Below are positions 39,953 through 48,649 of a stretch of DNA of 64,000 nucleotides, one piece after another. Position 1 is the first letter of the stretch. Every line of letters begins with the position of its first letter. The stretch spans positions 124,001 through 188,000 of the forward strand of contig CBDBUW010000021.1 in the NCBI GenBank assembly GCA_965212195.1, given 5' to 3'. The notes beneath the pieces are model-generated. The model did not search any database, was not told the DNA's origin, and saw nothing but the letters and a program-made list of their open reading frames with translations. Source of the DNA: JAJCYK01 sp965212195 (lineage in GTDB: Bacteria > Bacteroidota > Bacteroidia > Cytophagales > Cyclobacteriaceae). The position numbers and the translations under genes were made by a program.

Positions 39953-41596
39953 TTAGAAGGTTACTCCGGCATAACGCACTCCGGTCAACCGATGCATGTC
40001 ATAATCGAAGGTACTGAGGTCGGTAGGCTGTAGTTTATTGATGTCATCGTAGCCCATGGAACGGGTAGCAACTTCTAAGAGTTCACGGCAAGCCTCAAAG
40101 AAATTGTGTAGTTGCCCTGCAGATTTTTCAATAATTAAACGTGCTCTAAGGTGATCTTTCTGAGTAGCGATACCCACTGGACAGTTATTGGTATGGCAAG
40201 CTCTCATGCCTAAACAGCCAATGGCCTGAAGTGCCGCATTTGAGACTGCCACCGCGTCGGCCCCTAAAGCCAATGCCTTAATGAAGTCGCTGGGTACCCT
40301 AAGACCACCGGTGACGATAAGACTTACGTCCTTGGCACCTTGTTTGTCAAGGTGTCGTCGGGCGCGTGCCAAGGCCGGAATGGTAGGCACACAGATGTGA
40401 TTCCTTAATATTATGGGGGCAGCTCCGGTTCCGCCACCACGGCCATCCAGTATAATGTAATCGGCGCCAGCTTCCAGAGCGTAATCAATATCGTCCTCAA
40501 TTTGACTGGCTGCCAGTTTAAATCCAACCGGTATGCCACCGGTGACGGATCTGACCTCATTGCTAAATGCTTTGAAATCATCGACGGTTTTCAGATCGCC
40601 ACTAAATGTAGCCGGACTAATGGCAGCTTGACCAACCTGTAAACCTCGCACTGAGGCGATTTCTTGAGAAACTTTGTGACCAGGCAGATGCCCCCCCGTT
40701 CCCACTTTTGCACCCTGTCCTCCTTTGAAGTGAAACGCTTGTACTTTGGTTAACTTCTCCCACGCGAATCCGAAGCGAGCTGATGCCAGTTCGTATAAAT
40801 ATCGACTGTTGTTTTCTTGCTCGTCAGGGAGCATGCCGCCTTCGCCGGAACAAATACCGGTGCCTGAAAGCTCTGCTCCTTTGGCCAGGGCAATTTTCGC
40901 CTCCCTGCTAAGGGCGCCAAATGACATGTCCGACACAAAAATGGGGATATCCAGTTTAAGAGGCTTCTCAGCAGCCGGCCCAATGACCACTTTGGTGCTG
41001 ACGTGGTCCTCATCTAATAGAGGTTTTGTGGCCATTTGAGCAGGTAGGAACTGGATGTTTTCCCATTTGGGAAGTGTATTGCGGTCCACACCCATAGCAG
41101 CAGTAGCACCATGATGTCCGTACTGGGTCAAGCCATGCTGCGCCAGATGCTTAATGTAAAGGGTATAGGGTTCCGTGCTTTCAGGGTGTGTGTCCAGATA
41201 ATTACCCAAGTATTCGTCAGGTTTGAACCGAGAGGGGATGATCTTCTCGAATTCCAGAACATCATCTTCGTCAATATAGACTTTGTCCTGGTCGATGGCT
41301 GCCGTAAATTTATGAAGTATTTCATCGGGTGCGTATTCACTAACTCCCGTATCAATGCGGTAGTCCCAGTTATGCAGACCGCAAATTAAGTTATCCCCGT
41401 CAATGTAGCCGTCGGAGAGCAATGCGCCTCTGTGTAAACATCTTCCGTATAGGACGCTTACCTGCTCCCCGTATTTAATTACCACCAGATCGGTGTTAAC
41501 GACTTTAGCATGTTGGGGTTCTTTTTCAGTTAATTTTGAAAATACTGCGACTTCAGCAGGACTTTTGAAGTCCTTGAAGGTTTTATCTTGGTTCAT
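39953..41596 (-). CDS. Rieske domain fused to a glutamate-synthase-like FMN/[3Fe-4S] domain
   Basis: 547 aa. The N-terminal Rieske-type domain (about 15-110) has ligands Cys53, His55, Cys72 and His75 (RCLHRGALL, ICGLHNWDYR). Residues about 170-530 match the GltS central barrel: FHFKGGQGAKVGTGGHLPG, an FMN-site GRGGGTGAAP and the 3Fe-4S motif Cys-x5-Cys-x4-Cys in CLGMRACHTNNC. The glutaminase domain and the C-terminal GltB beta-helix domain are absent, so it is not a classical glutamate synthase. It is first in a three-gene operon with the Rieske-ThDP enzyme and an antiporter. Confidence 0.88.
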   Translation of the reverse strand: MNQDKTFKDFKSPAEVAVFSKLTEKEPQHAKVVNTDLVVIKYGEQVSVLYGRCLHRGALLSDGYIDGDNLICGLHNWDYRIDTGVSEYAPDEILHKFTAAIDQDKVYIDEDDVLEFEKIIPSRFKPDEYLGNYLDTHPESTEPYTLYIKHLAQHGLTQYGHHGATAAMGVDRNTLPKWENIQFLPAQMATKPLLDEDHVSTKVVIGPAAEKPLKLDIPIFVSDMSFGALSREAKIALAKGAELSGTGICSGEGGMLPDEQENNSRYLYELASARFGFAWEKLTKVQAFHFKGGQGAKVGTGGHLPGHKVSQEIASVRGLQVGQAAISPATFSGDLKTVDDFKAFSNEVRSVTGGIPVGFKLAASQIEDDIDYALEAGADYIILDGRGGGTGAAPIILRNHICVPTIPALARARRHLDKQGAKDVSLIVTGGLRVPSDFIKALALGADAVAVSNAALQAIGCLGMRACHTNNCPVGIATQKDHLRARLIIEKSAGQLHNFFEACRELLEVATRSMGYDDINKLQPTDLSTFDYDMHRLTGVRYAGVTF

Positions 41597-41713
41597 GGTT
41601 GATCAATTGGTTTGGATAAATAAGATAGTTCTATTTGTTTAAAAAAATAATATGGCACCTCCATATTCCCTGAGTATCTACCAGTTTAGCATTTGGTTTA
41701 CTATTTTTAAAGA

Positions 41714-43717
41714 ATGAGTTTTTTGCAACCCGCTTTTCTTTACGGATTATTGGCCTTGGCTATACCGTTGATTATTCACCTGTTCAATTTCAGAAGAACC
41801 AAAAAGGTGTATTTCTCCAACAGTCAGTTCTTACAACAAGTCAAGGAGTCGAAAAGTGCCAAGCAAAGACTTAAACACCTATTAGTACTGGCCTCAAGGT
41901 TGTTATTCATAACATTTTTAGTTTTGGCTTTCGCTCAACCCTTTATACCCAGCGATGATATTGAGGAACAAAGTGACCAGGTATACATCTATTTAGATAA
42001 TTCATTGAGCATGGGTAACGAGGTGGCCAGCAATCTTACCGCCTTGAATTTAGGCATACAAAGTGTAGAGAAGATCCTGGATCTTTACCCGCGGGAAGCC
42101 CGATTCAAACTGCTGACCAATGACTTCAGCTCTCCTTTGAGAGTATTTCGCAGTAAAGAAGAGATCCGTGACCTGGTAACGGAGATCAAATTGAACGGGG
42201 TACAACGGAACTTTAAGGACATCTGGCAACGATTAACTTCGGAGGCTTCTTCCCAATCGGCTGACTGGTATTTTATATCTGATTTCCAAAAAACGACTTT
42301 CAGCGATATTCAAAGCTTCACCGCGGATAGTACTCAAAGATACTTTATGGTGCCACTAGCTTTTACCAGTACGGCAAACGTCTTTATAGATTCCGTATAC
42401 TTGAAAAACCCCTTTTTGATCGCAAATGATCAAAACAATATTGAGATCGTGATGCAAAATACCGGTAGTGAGCAGGTGCGTGACCTGGTAATTTCACTGT
42501 CGCTGGACGACCGTCAAATTGCCAATGCCGGCATCAACATACCGGCCAAGGGCTCGGCCACCACGAACATCAGTTTGAATTTCCCCTTGGAGGGCATTAA
42601 TCCGGCGAAGTTGAGCTTTGAAGAGTTCCCGGTGGCATTTGATAACGATTTTTATTTTAACCTTAATCTCTCACAAAAGGTGTCCATTTTGGAGATACGG
42701 GAAGAGACAGAGAATTCTGTTATATCCAAGGTCTATGCTAACGACTTGCTGTTTGGTTTCCAGAGCTACCTGGTAGACAACTTAGACTACAGCAACATTA
42801 ACCAGGCCAATTTGGTGATCCTTAACGCGCTGGAGCAAATGCCATCTTCCTTGGTAGGAGTGCTGCAGGATTTTGTAAGTGATGGAGGACGTATAGTGAT
42901 CATACCTCACCAACAACCGGATTTAGTTAGTATTCAGCAATTGGCCACCTGGTCCGATACACAAGCTTATACCGATACCGCATGGATTGCCCTGGAGTCC
43001 CCCAGATTTAACCACCCATTTTTCAGCAATATATTCGAAGAGCAAATCAATCAGGCCATCACCATGCCCAGGGTCAAAAATGTTATCAAATGGAGTGCTT
43101 CGCGGGGAGAGAACCTGCTCATTTCCAAAGCGGGTATTCCATATTTATCATCAGATTATCGCGGGCGTATCTATTTGCTAGGGACCCCCTTGGACGACAA
43201 TTACTCCAATCTGGCCCAGCATGCGGTTTTTGTGCCTGTAATGTATAAACTGGCCGCTCTTAGTAAGGCATTTGACCGCAGCCTGTACTACACCACCGAT
43301 CAGCAAGTAATTAAGGTAACTTTAGATTCCCTGAACGGAAACGAGTTGTTCAATTTAGATAACGGTACTGAAAAGATAATACCTAATCAAAGAGTGCAAG
43401 GGCAGGATCTGTTCCTGGAAGTACCTTCTGACATCATCCAGCCTGGTTTTTATCAGCTAAAAAGCGATGAACAAGTGGTTGGTTTACTGCCCTATAATAA
43501 CAATAGAGAAGAATCCATTCTTGATCAATATCAGTATGAGGAGTTGCAACAGTTACTAGGCGCCGATAACGTAAAGATTATGGATGAAGACCAGTTCACT
43601 GATTATACTACCCAAGTAGTTGAAGCTCGTAGTGGCACACCGCTGTGGAAGTATGCGCTGATTTTGGCTTTGGTCTTTCTGCTAACGGAAGTTTTATTAA
43701 TCAGATTTCTAAAATAA
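41714..43717 (+). CDS. BatA-type membrane protein with a VWA-like domain
   Basis: 667 aa. The N-terminus is the aerotolerance-regulator (BatA) domain: MSFLQPAFLYGLLALAIPLIIH and FRRTKKVYFSNSQFL, then a second membrane helix. A VWA-like domain follows with a DxSxS MIDAS start (YLDNSLSM at about residue 95). The long periplasmic part has no recognised domain, and a final membrane helix ends at the C-terminus (YALILALVFLLTEVLLI). This architecture is common and uncharacterised in Bacteroidota, often next to the dihydroorotase-like gene, as here (31 bases downstream). Confidence 0.82.
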   Translation: MSFLQPAFLYGLLALAIPLIIHLFNFRRTKKVYFSNSQFLQQVKESKSAKQRLKHLLVLASRLLFITFLVLAFAQPFIPSDDIEEQSDQVYIYLDNSLSMGNEVASNLTALNLGIQSVEKILDLYPREARFKLLTNDFSSPLRVFRSKEEIRDLVTEIKLNGVQRNFKDIWQRLTSEASSQSADWYFISDFQKTTFSDIQSFTADSTQRYFMVPLAFTSTANVFIDSVYLKNPFLIANDQNNIEIVMQNTGSEQVRDLVISLSLDDRQIANAGINIPAKGSATTNISLNFPLEGINPAKLSFEEFPVAFDNDFYFNLNLSQKVSILEIREETENSVISKVYANDLLFGFQSYLVDNLDYSNINQANLVILNALEQMPSSLVGVLQDFVSDGGRIVIIPHQQPDLVSIQQLATWSDTQAYTDTAWIALESPRFNHPFFSNIFEEQINQAITMPRVKNVIKWSASRGENLLISKAGIPYLSSDYRGRIYLLGTPLDDNYSNLAQHAVFVPVMYKLAALSKAFDRSLYYTTDQQVIKVTLDSLNGNELFNLDNGTEKIIPNQRVQGQDLFLEVPSDIIQPGFYQLKSDEQVVGLLPYNNNREESILDQYQYEELQQLLGADNVKIMDEDQFTDYTTQVVEARSGTPLWKYALILALVFLLTEVLLIRFLK

Positions 43718-43748
43718 AGCAACGAATTTACTAATTTGCGCTGCGACT

Positions 43749-45032
43749 ATGGAAATCCTCATCAAATCGGTTGAAATAGTAGACAAGCCCACCGCTCTTC
43801 ATAATAAAAGACGTAACGTATTAATAAAAAATGGAGTAATCCATGAAGTTTCCGCGGGAAACCGGAAGCTTAAAGCTCCTAAGATCATTGATGGAAGTAA
43901 GCTAAAGCTTTCACTGGGTTGGTTCGACATGCGGGCGCATTTTTGTGATCCGGGGTTCGAATCCAGGGAGGACGTTCATTCCGGGAGAATGGCTGCCACT
44001 GCCGGTGGGTTTACGGATGTGCTGCTACAACCCAACACCAATCCGGTGGTGGAAACCAAAAATGAGGTCAGCTATTTACATTCCGGGAACCACAGGAACC
44101 TCACCCAGATCCATGTAACTGGATCCGTAACATCCGGCAACCAGGGTAAAGAGCTTACAGAAATGCTGGACCTCCATCAGGCTGGGGCCTTGGCCTTCAG
44201 TGATGGGTATGAGCCTTTATGGCATACGGATGTTTTTGGGAAAGCACTGCAGTATTTAGAAAAACAGCAAGGATTGTTAATCAATCGCCCGGATGATCGC
44301 ATGTTGTCGGCCCATGGTCAGATGAATGAGGGGGTAAACAGCACCATGCTGGGCATGCCGGGAATCCCCAAGCTCTCGGAGGAATTGATGGTTGCCCGGG
44401 ACTTGGCAATGCTGGAATATAACGGAGGCAGGCTGCACTTTGCTAATATTTCGTCGGAGGTATCCCTGAATCTCATTAGGGCAGCAAAGAGAAAGGGTTT
44501 GTCAGTAAGTTGTGACGTAGCGGTTTATCAACTACTCTATCACGATGGACTTTTAAACAATTACGACACCAACTACAAGGTAAACCCGCCACTACGTGAC
44601 CCTAAAACCAATCGTTTCTTAAAGAAGGCGTTGGCCGAAGGGTTAATTGATGTAATGGTCTCCGATCATCATCCTCAGGACGAAGAAGGCAAGAAGCTGG
44701 AATTTGATCTAGCCTCCTTTGGGATGATCAGCTTGCAGGAAATGCCCTCCATGATCGCTACCCTAGCCGAAGAAGTTGATCTGGGAATATTGCTGGAACG
44801 CATTACCTACGCACCTCGAAAGTTGCTGGGGCTACCCATTCCAAAAATAGCCAAAGGAGAGCCGGCGGTGCTCACTTTGTTTGATCCGCAACAAGAATGG
44901 ACCCTGGATGACAGCACCAATGCGTCGAAGTCCCGTAACAGTCCCAATTTTGGCCGGGAATTAAAAGGAAAAGCGGTAGCAGTATTTAATAACGGCAAAG
45001 TTCATTTGGACAAGTCCTTATCATTAAAATAG
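43749..45032 (+). CDS. Dihydroorotase-family protein with missing metal ligands
   Basis: 427-aa amidohydrolase of the type I dihydroorotase family. The usual D-x-H-x-H motif reads DMRAHFCDPG, so the first metal His is Arg. The position of the later metal His reads NRPDD, and the HVST-type His reads FANISSE (Asn). The Asp of the final VSDHHPQDEEG motif is kept. It cannot bind the normal binuclear centre, so it may be a structural, PyrC-prime-like subunit, or catalyse something else. Related sequences with DMRA are widespread in Bacteroidota and usually annotated as dihydroorotase. A catalytic copy would be needed elsewhere in the genome. Confidence 0.85.
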   Translation: MEILIKSVEIVDKPTALHNKRRNVLIKNGVIHEVSAGNRKLKAPKIIDGSKLKLSLGWFDMRAHFCDPGFESREDVHSGRMAATAGGFTDVLLQPNTNPVVETKNEVSYLHSGNHRNLTQIHVTGSVTSGNQGKELTEMLDLHQAGALAFSDGYEPLWHTDVFGKALQYLEKQQGLLINRPDDRMLSAHGQMNEGVNSTMLGMPGIPKLSEELMVARDLAMLEYNGGRLHFANISSEVSLNLIRAAKRKGLSVSCDVAVYQLLYHDGLLNNYDTNYKVNPPLRDPKTNRFLKKALAEGLIDVMVSDHHPQDEEGKKLEFDLASFGMISLQEMPSMIATLAEEVDLGILLERITYAPRKLLGLPIPKIAKGEPAVLTLFDPQQEWTLDDSTNASKSRNSPNFGRELKGKAVAVFNNGKVHLDKSLSLK

Positions 45033-45039
45033 CCCAAAC

Positions 45040-45567
45040 TTGAACCGGCATCTAAGAAACCCTCTTTTAAAGGTACCCCTGCGATATGGAGTAATCGGCG
45101 GGGCCATAGGGGCTTTGCTTTTTATTATCCTGTACTATATGGGAGAGAATCCCTTGGTATTCGGACGTCCCTGGGACTTCGGGTTTTTATTGATCCCCAT
45201 CATGATCTTTTTCGGGATGAAGGATTTTAAAGTAAATCACAACCGGGGGGAGCTGAGATTTTGGCAGGGAATGACCGCAGGATTCCTGGTTTATACCACC
45301 ATCGCCATAATTTCTGCACTGTTTATTTTTGTCTTTTTGAGTTGGTGGGATGCATCCGTATTGGAGGGCTATATCCTGGATAGGTTGCAATTACTACAAG
45401 AGAGTCAAGAACAATTTACTCAGGCCTTGGGAGAAGATCTTTACCACCAACAGATTTCCAAAACCAAGCAAACTACTGCCTCGGTACTGGCTTGGGACGA
45501 TTTTTGGAAAAAACTATCTATTGGCCTATTTTTAACCATCATTATTGCCGTGGTCCTAAGAAATTAA
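45040..45567 (+). CDS. DUF4199-like membrane protein (first copy)
   Basis: 175 aa with four predicted membrane helices (YGVIGGAIGALLFIILYYMG, FGFLLIPIMIFFGM, MTAGFLVYTTIAIISALFIF and a C-terminal IGLFLTIIIAVVLRN). The helix-2/helix-3 region (GMKDFKVNHNRGELRFWQG) is typical of DUF4199. The start is TTG at 45040, with no better ATG. It lies 7 bases after the dihydroorotase-like gene and 24 bases before a second DUF4199-like gene. Confidence 0.75.
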   Translation: MNRHLRNPLLKVPLRYGVIGGAIGALLFIILYYMGENPLVFGRPWDFGFLLIPIMIFFGMKDFKVNHNRGELRFWQGMTAGFLVYTTIAIISALFIFVFLSWWDASVLEGYILDRLQLLQESQEQFTQALGEDLYHQQISKTKQTTASVLAWDDFWKKLSIGLFLTIIIAVVLRN

Positions 45568-45591
45568 GCAAGGAACAACTATATAACTAAC

Positions 45592-46182
45592 ATGGAAAAT
45601 CAAAACACTAACGAACCTATTGATGTCACCAGGCAGAGTACTCAAGATGAATCTCCCGTGCGCCCGGCGGTGAGATCTGGAGTGATGCTAGCCGGTATCT
45701 CTATTTTATTATTGCTGGTAATTTATCTAATCAATGGAGCTTTATTCGCAAATATGTGGGTAGGCTTGACGATCATGTTGTTTTCACTGGTACTGGTGGT
45801 GGTATTCGGCATAAACTATCGTAAGCAAATCGGAGGTTTTATTTCCTTTAAAAATGCATATGTTTTCTCTTTGGTTTTATTGATAGTTGCCGGTTTTATC
45901 AGCCAGATCTTCAATTACATACTATTTAACTTCATAGACCCGGATTTAGTAAATATTGTAACCGATGCTGCAGTGGAGAATACAGAATCCCTGATGGAAC
46001 GCTTCAATGCGCCGCAGTCGGATATTGATGAAGCATTGGAGCGCACCGAGAAGCAAATGGCCAACCAATATACCATTGGAGGAATCGCCAAAGGGTTTGG
46101 AATTGGCATATTGATCTATTTGTTTATCTCCCTAATAACCGGCGCTATCATCAAAAAGAAAAATCCGGAAGAAAGTATCTAA
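45592..46182 (+). CDS. DUF4199-like membrane protein (second copy)
   Basis: 196 aa. A polar N-terminus (NQNTNEPIDVTRQSTQDESP) is followed by four membrane helices. The family-typical GINYRKQIGGFISFKNAYVF segment sits between helices 2 and 3, and an extracytoplasmic acidic helix between helices 3 and 4. It is likely a tandem duplicate of the 45040 gene, though divergent. The stop is immediately followed by the glycosyltransferase ATG with no gap, so they are coupled. Confidence 0.8.
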   Translation: MENQNTNEPIDVTRQSTQDESPVRPAVRSGVMLAGISILLLLVIYLINGALFANMWVGLTIMLFSLVLVVVFGINYRKQIGGFISFKNAYVFSLVLLIVAGFISQIFNYILFNFIDPDLVNIVTDAAVENTESLMERFNAPQSDIDEALERTEKQMANQYTIGGIAKGFGIGILIYLFISLITGAIIKKKNPEESI

Positions 46183-47148
46183 ATGAGTAATGATCTTGAT
46201 ATCTCCATCGTAATTCCTGTACTTAACGAGGAGGAATCACTAAATGAACTTTATGAATGGATAAGCCGTGTCATGGAAAGTCACGGCTTTCATTATGAGA
46301 TCATATTCATAGACGATGGCAGTACTGACAATAGCTGGCAGAAGATCACGGATTTGGGCCGGCAGCCTGAGGTCAAGGCGTTGAAATTTTCCAAAAACTT
46401 TGGCAAGTCAGCTGCTTTAAACGCAGGCTTTCATCATTGTACAGGCAAAGTGATTGTTACCATGGACAGTGACCTGCAGGATGACCCCGAGGAGATACCG
46501 GACATGTATCGCATGGTCACCGATGAGGGCTATCATCTGGTCTCAGGTTGGAAGAAGAAGCGTAAGGATCCTATCAGCAAAACCTTGCCGTCGAAATTTT
46601 TTAATGCAACTACTCGTAGATTCTCCGGAGTAAAGCTGCACGATTTTAATTGTGGCCTAAAGGTGTATCGGGCAGAAGTGGTGCGGCAAATTGAACTTTA
46701 CGGGGAAATGCACCGGTATATTCCTATGATCGCCAAGTGGAGCGGATTCGATCGCATCGGTGAGAAAGTGGTTAATCATCATCCCAGAAAATACGGGACT
46801 ACCAAGTTCGGTATGGAACGGTTTATCCGGGGGTTTCTGGACCTGCTGTCCATCACATTTGTCTCCAAGTTCAAAAAACGTCCCATGCATTTTTTTGGAA
46901 CCTTGGGTACCTTATCTTTTCTGGGTGGCTTACTGATCACTATGTGGATCATTGGAGAAAAGCTCTATTACTTTTGGTATCTAGGTCAGGTGCCACCCCG
47001 TGATGTAGTAGAGCAACCCTTATTTTTCCTGGCGTTGGTAGCTTTGGTAATTGGGGTACAGTTGTTCCTAGCGGGATTCCTTAGTGAGATGATCACTCAG
47101 AACTCTACCAAGCAGGGGTATCTTTTGACGGATAAGATCGGATTTTAA
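46183..47148 (+). CDS. GT2-family glycosyltransferase with two C-terminal membrane helices (GtrB/ArnC/DPM1-like)
   Basis: 321 aa. The GT-A domain has IVIPVLNEEESL, IDDGSTDNSW and the DxD region DSDLQDDPEEIP. MHRYIPMIAKWSGF and HHPRKYGTTKFG follow, typical of enzymes that transfer a sugar to a polyprenyl phosphate. Two C-terminal membrane segments (FFGTLGTLSFLGGLLITMW and FLALVALVIGVQLFLAGF) complete the usual plan. It is last in the operon with the two DUF4199 genes. Its stop overlaps that of the convergent methyltransferase in TTAA. Confidence 0.9.
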   Translation: MSNDLDISIVIPVLNEEESLNELYEWISRVMESHGFHYEIIFIDDGSTDNSWQKITDLGRQPEVKALKFSKNFGKSAALNAGFHHCTGKVIVTMDSDLQDDPEEIPDMYRMVTDEGYHLVSGWKKKRKDPISKTLPSKFFNATTRRFSGVKLHDFNCGLKVYRAEVVRQIELYGEMHRYIPMIAKWSGFDRIGEKVVNHHPRKYGTTKFGMERFIRGFLDLLSITFVSKFKKRPMHFFGTLGTLSFLGGLLITMWIIGEKLYYFWYLGQVPPRDVVEQPLFFLALVALVIGVQLFLAGFLSEMITQNSTKQGYLLTDKIGF

Positions 47149-47915
47149 ACCGTTGATTTTCGACAAAAGTATATGGCTTCTCTAGGTAAGGCGTACCTTT
47201 CAATTATTTCTGGGTCCAGGCTTTCCACAAAATCATCTTCTTTTACTAAAAACCCACTGGACTCCAGCCGTTGCGGGTAATCCCGACCGTAAAGCCTCAC
47301 ATGATCTTCCTGACCGAAAACTTTGGATCGTTCGGCTGCCGAGGTGATGGTAGGGTCTTCATAGGTACTTTCCCCCAGCGGCGGAAAGAATGGCACCTGA
47401 ATAATAGCCCAACCCCCTGGCTTTAGTACCCTATGGATTTCTTCCATAGCCAGACGGTCGTTTTCGACATGTTCCATAACGTGATTGCACATAGCACATT
47501 CAAAGGAATTATCCGGAAAAGGAATCTGATGAATGTCCATCTTAACCTTTGCCAAAGGGGATTCAATATCGGCTGTGATATAGTCCAGATTGTCCAATGA
47601 CTCAAAACGGTCCATAAAACAATATTCCGGAGCGATGTGCAGCATTTTCTGAGGTGCACGAAAGAAATCCGTTTGTTGCTCCAAGTATATCCAGATTAAC
47701 CGGTGACGTTCCAGAGCCAGACAATGAGGACACAAGGCGTTGTCCCTGCCTTTGCGCCCATAGGGCAGGAACTTGCGATACTTTTTGTGACAAACCGGGC
47801 ATTCTACCCCAGTTCCCAAGTAAAAAATGGACAGGGCTTTGGCAAAAAAATGACCTACTAGTTGCAGCTGTTTACGGGGTACGTACCGTATCACTATGCT
47901 GATAATCTGCTTCAT
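47145..47915 (-). CDS. Class I SAM-dependent methyltransferase with an N-terminal zinc-ribbon-like motif
   Basis: 256 aa. An N-terminal Cys pair motif, CPVCHKKY ... CPHCLALERHR, is followed by a Methyltransf_11 domain. The domain has LHIAPEYCFMD at motif I (glycine-poor), IHQIPFPDNSFECAMCNHVMEHV at motifs II/III (quoted as IHQIPFPDNSFE and CNHVMEHV), and HRVLKPGGW. The substrate is unknown. Similar proteins occur near cell-surface sugar genes, and its neighbour is a GT2 enzyme on the other strand. Confidence 0.82.
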   Translation of the reverse strand: MKQIISIVIRYVPRKQLQLVGHFFAKALSIFYLGTGVECPVCHKKYRKFLPYGRKGRDNALCPHCLALERHRLIWIYLEQQTDFFRAPQKMLHIAPEYCFMDRFESLDNLDYITADIESPLAKVKMDIHQIPFPDNSFECAMCNHVMEHVENDRLAMEEIHRVLKPGGWAIIQVPFFPPLGESTYEDPTITSAAERSKVFGQEDHVRLYGRDYPQRLESSGFLVKEDDFVESLDPEIIERYALPREAIYFCRKSTV

Positions 47916-47932
47916 ACAGCGTGAAAATTGCC

Positions 47933-47940
47933 CAAATATA
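47933..47940 (-). promoter_or_regulatory. Bacteroidota -7 promoter element upstream of the methyltransferase
   Basis: On the minus strand TATATTTG matches TAnnTTTG exactly, 17 bases before the ATG at 47915. Confidence 0.5.
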
Positions 47941-48040
47941 CCAATATAGGACAGCTTGTATAAGACGCCTTTGAAAAAAAAGAAAAATCTTAGAACTTTT
48001 TTGAGACCCTGATCATCAATGATTTAGAATGTGGTAACTT

Positions 48041-48649
48041 ATGTACACCGAAACCCTCTTGGATATAGCCATGCGGCATTCAGAAGCGATTATCCTTAAG
48101 GCACGAGAAGGTGATAACCAAGCCTTTAACAAGTTGGTGGCCTTATGGTATAAAAGGATCTACAATTTGGCTCTAAAGTACTTTTCCGGGCATGATATGG
48201 CTATGGAAGCTACCCAGAGAACCTTTATTTCCGTGCATAAGGGCTTGCCCAAACTTCGTGACACCGAGCGATTCAGATCCTGGATCTACCGTATCGCAGT
48301 TAACGTCTGTCACGAAGAAGAAAGGAAAATGAAGCGACAGGCGATCTCCATTGATGGGGTACCGGAAAAAGACAAAGACACTATTCAATTAGCAAATTAT
48401 GGTCCCGAAAAAAGCTTACAACAACAGGAATTATCCTCATTGCTGCTAGAGGCTCTAAAGGAGATAAACCAGGAACAACGGATGGTGGTGATTATGAAAG
48501 AATATGAAGGGATGAAATTCAGGGAGATTGCAGAGGTATTGGATATTTCCGAAAACACTGTCAAATCCCGAATGTATTACGGCCTATCGGCTTTGAGAAA
48601 GATTTTAGAAACTAGAAATATTACCAAGGAGGTTTATTATGAACTATAA
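48041..48649 (+). CDS. ECF-type RNA polymerase sigma factor
   Basis: 202 aa. Sigma region 2 covers about residues 18-90 (AFNKLVALWYKRIYNLALKYF, DMAMEATQRTFISVHKGL, RFRSWIYRIAVN; the first is quoted as AFNKLVALWYKRIY here for key residues). Region 4 covers about 140-190, with EGMKFREIAEVLDISENTVKS. An internal ATG at 48071 could be the true start. The stop overlaps the anti-sigma gene by 11 bases, the usual coupled arrangement. Confidence 0.92.
   Translation: MYTETLLDIAMRHSEAIILKAREGDNQAFNKLVALWYKRIYNLALKYFSGHDMAMEATQRTFISVHKGLPKLRDTERFRSWIYRIAVNVCHEEERKMKRQAISIDGVPEKDKDTIQLANYGPEKSLQQQELSSLLLEALKEINQEQRMVVIMKEYEGMKFREIAEVLDISENTVKSRMYYGLSALRKILETRNITKEVYYEL

Noticed and set aside
43749..45032. 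Straight annotation as active dihydroorotase PyrC
   Set aside because: Several metal-binding histidines are replaced, so the catalytic name is not supported by the sequence.
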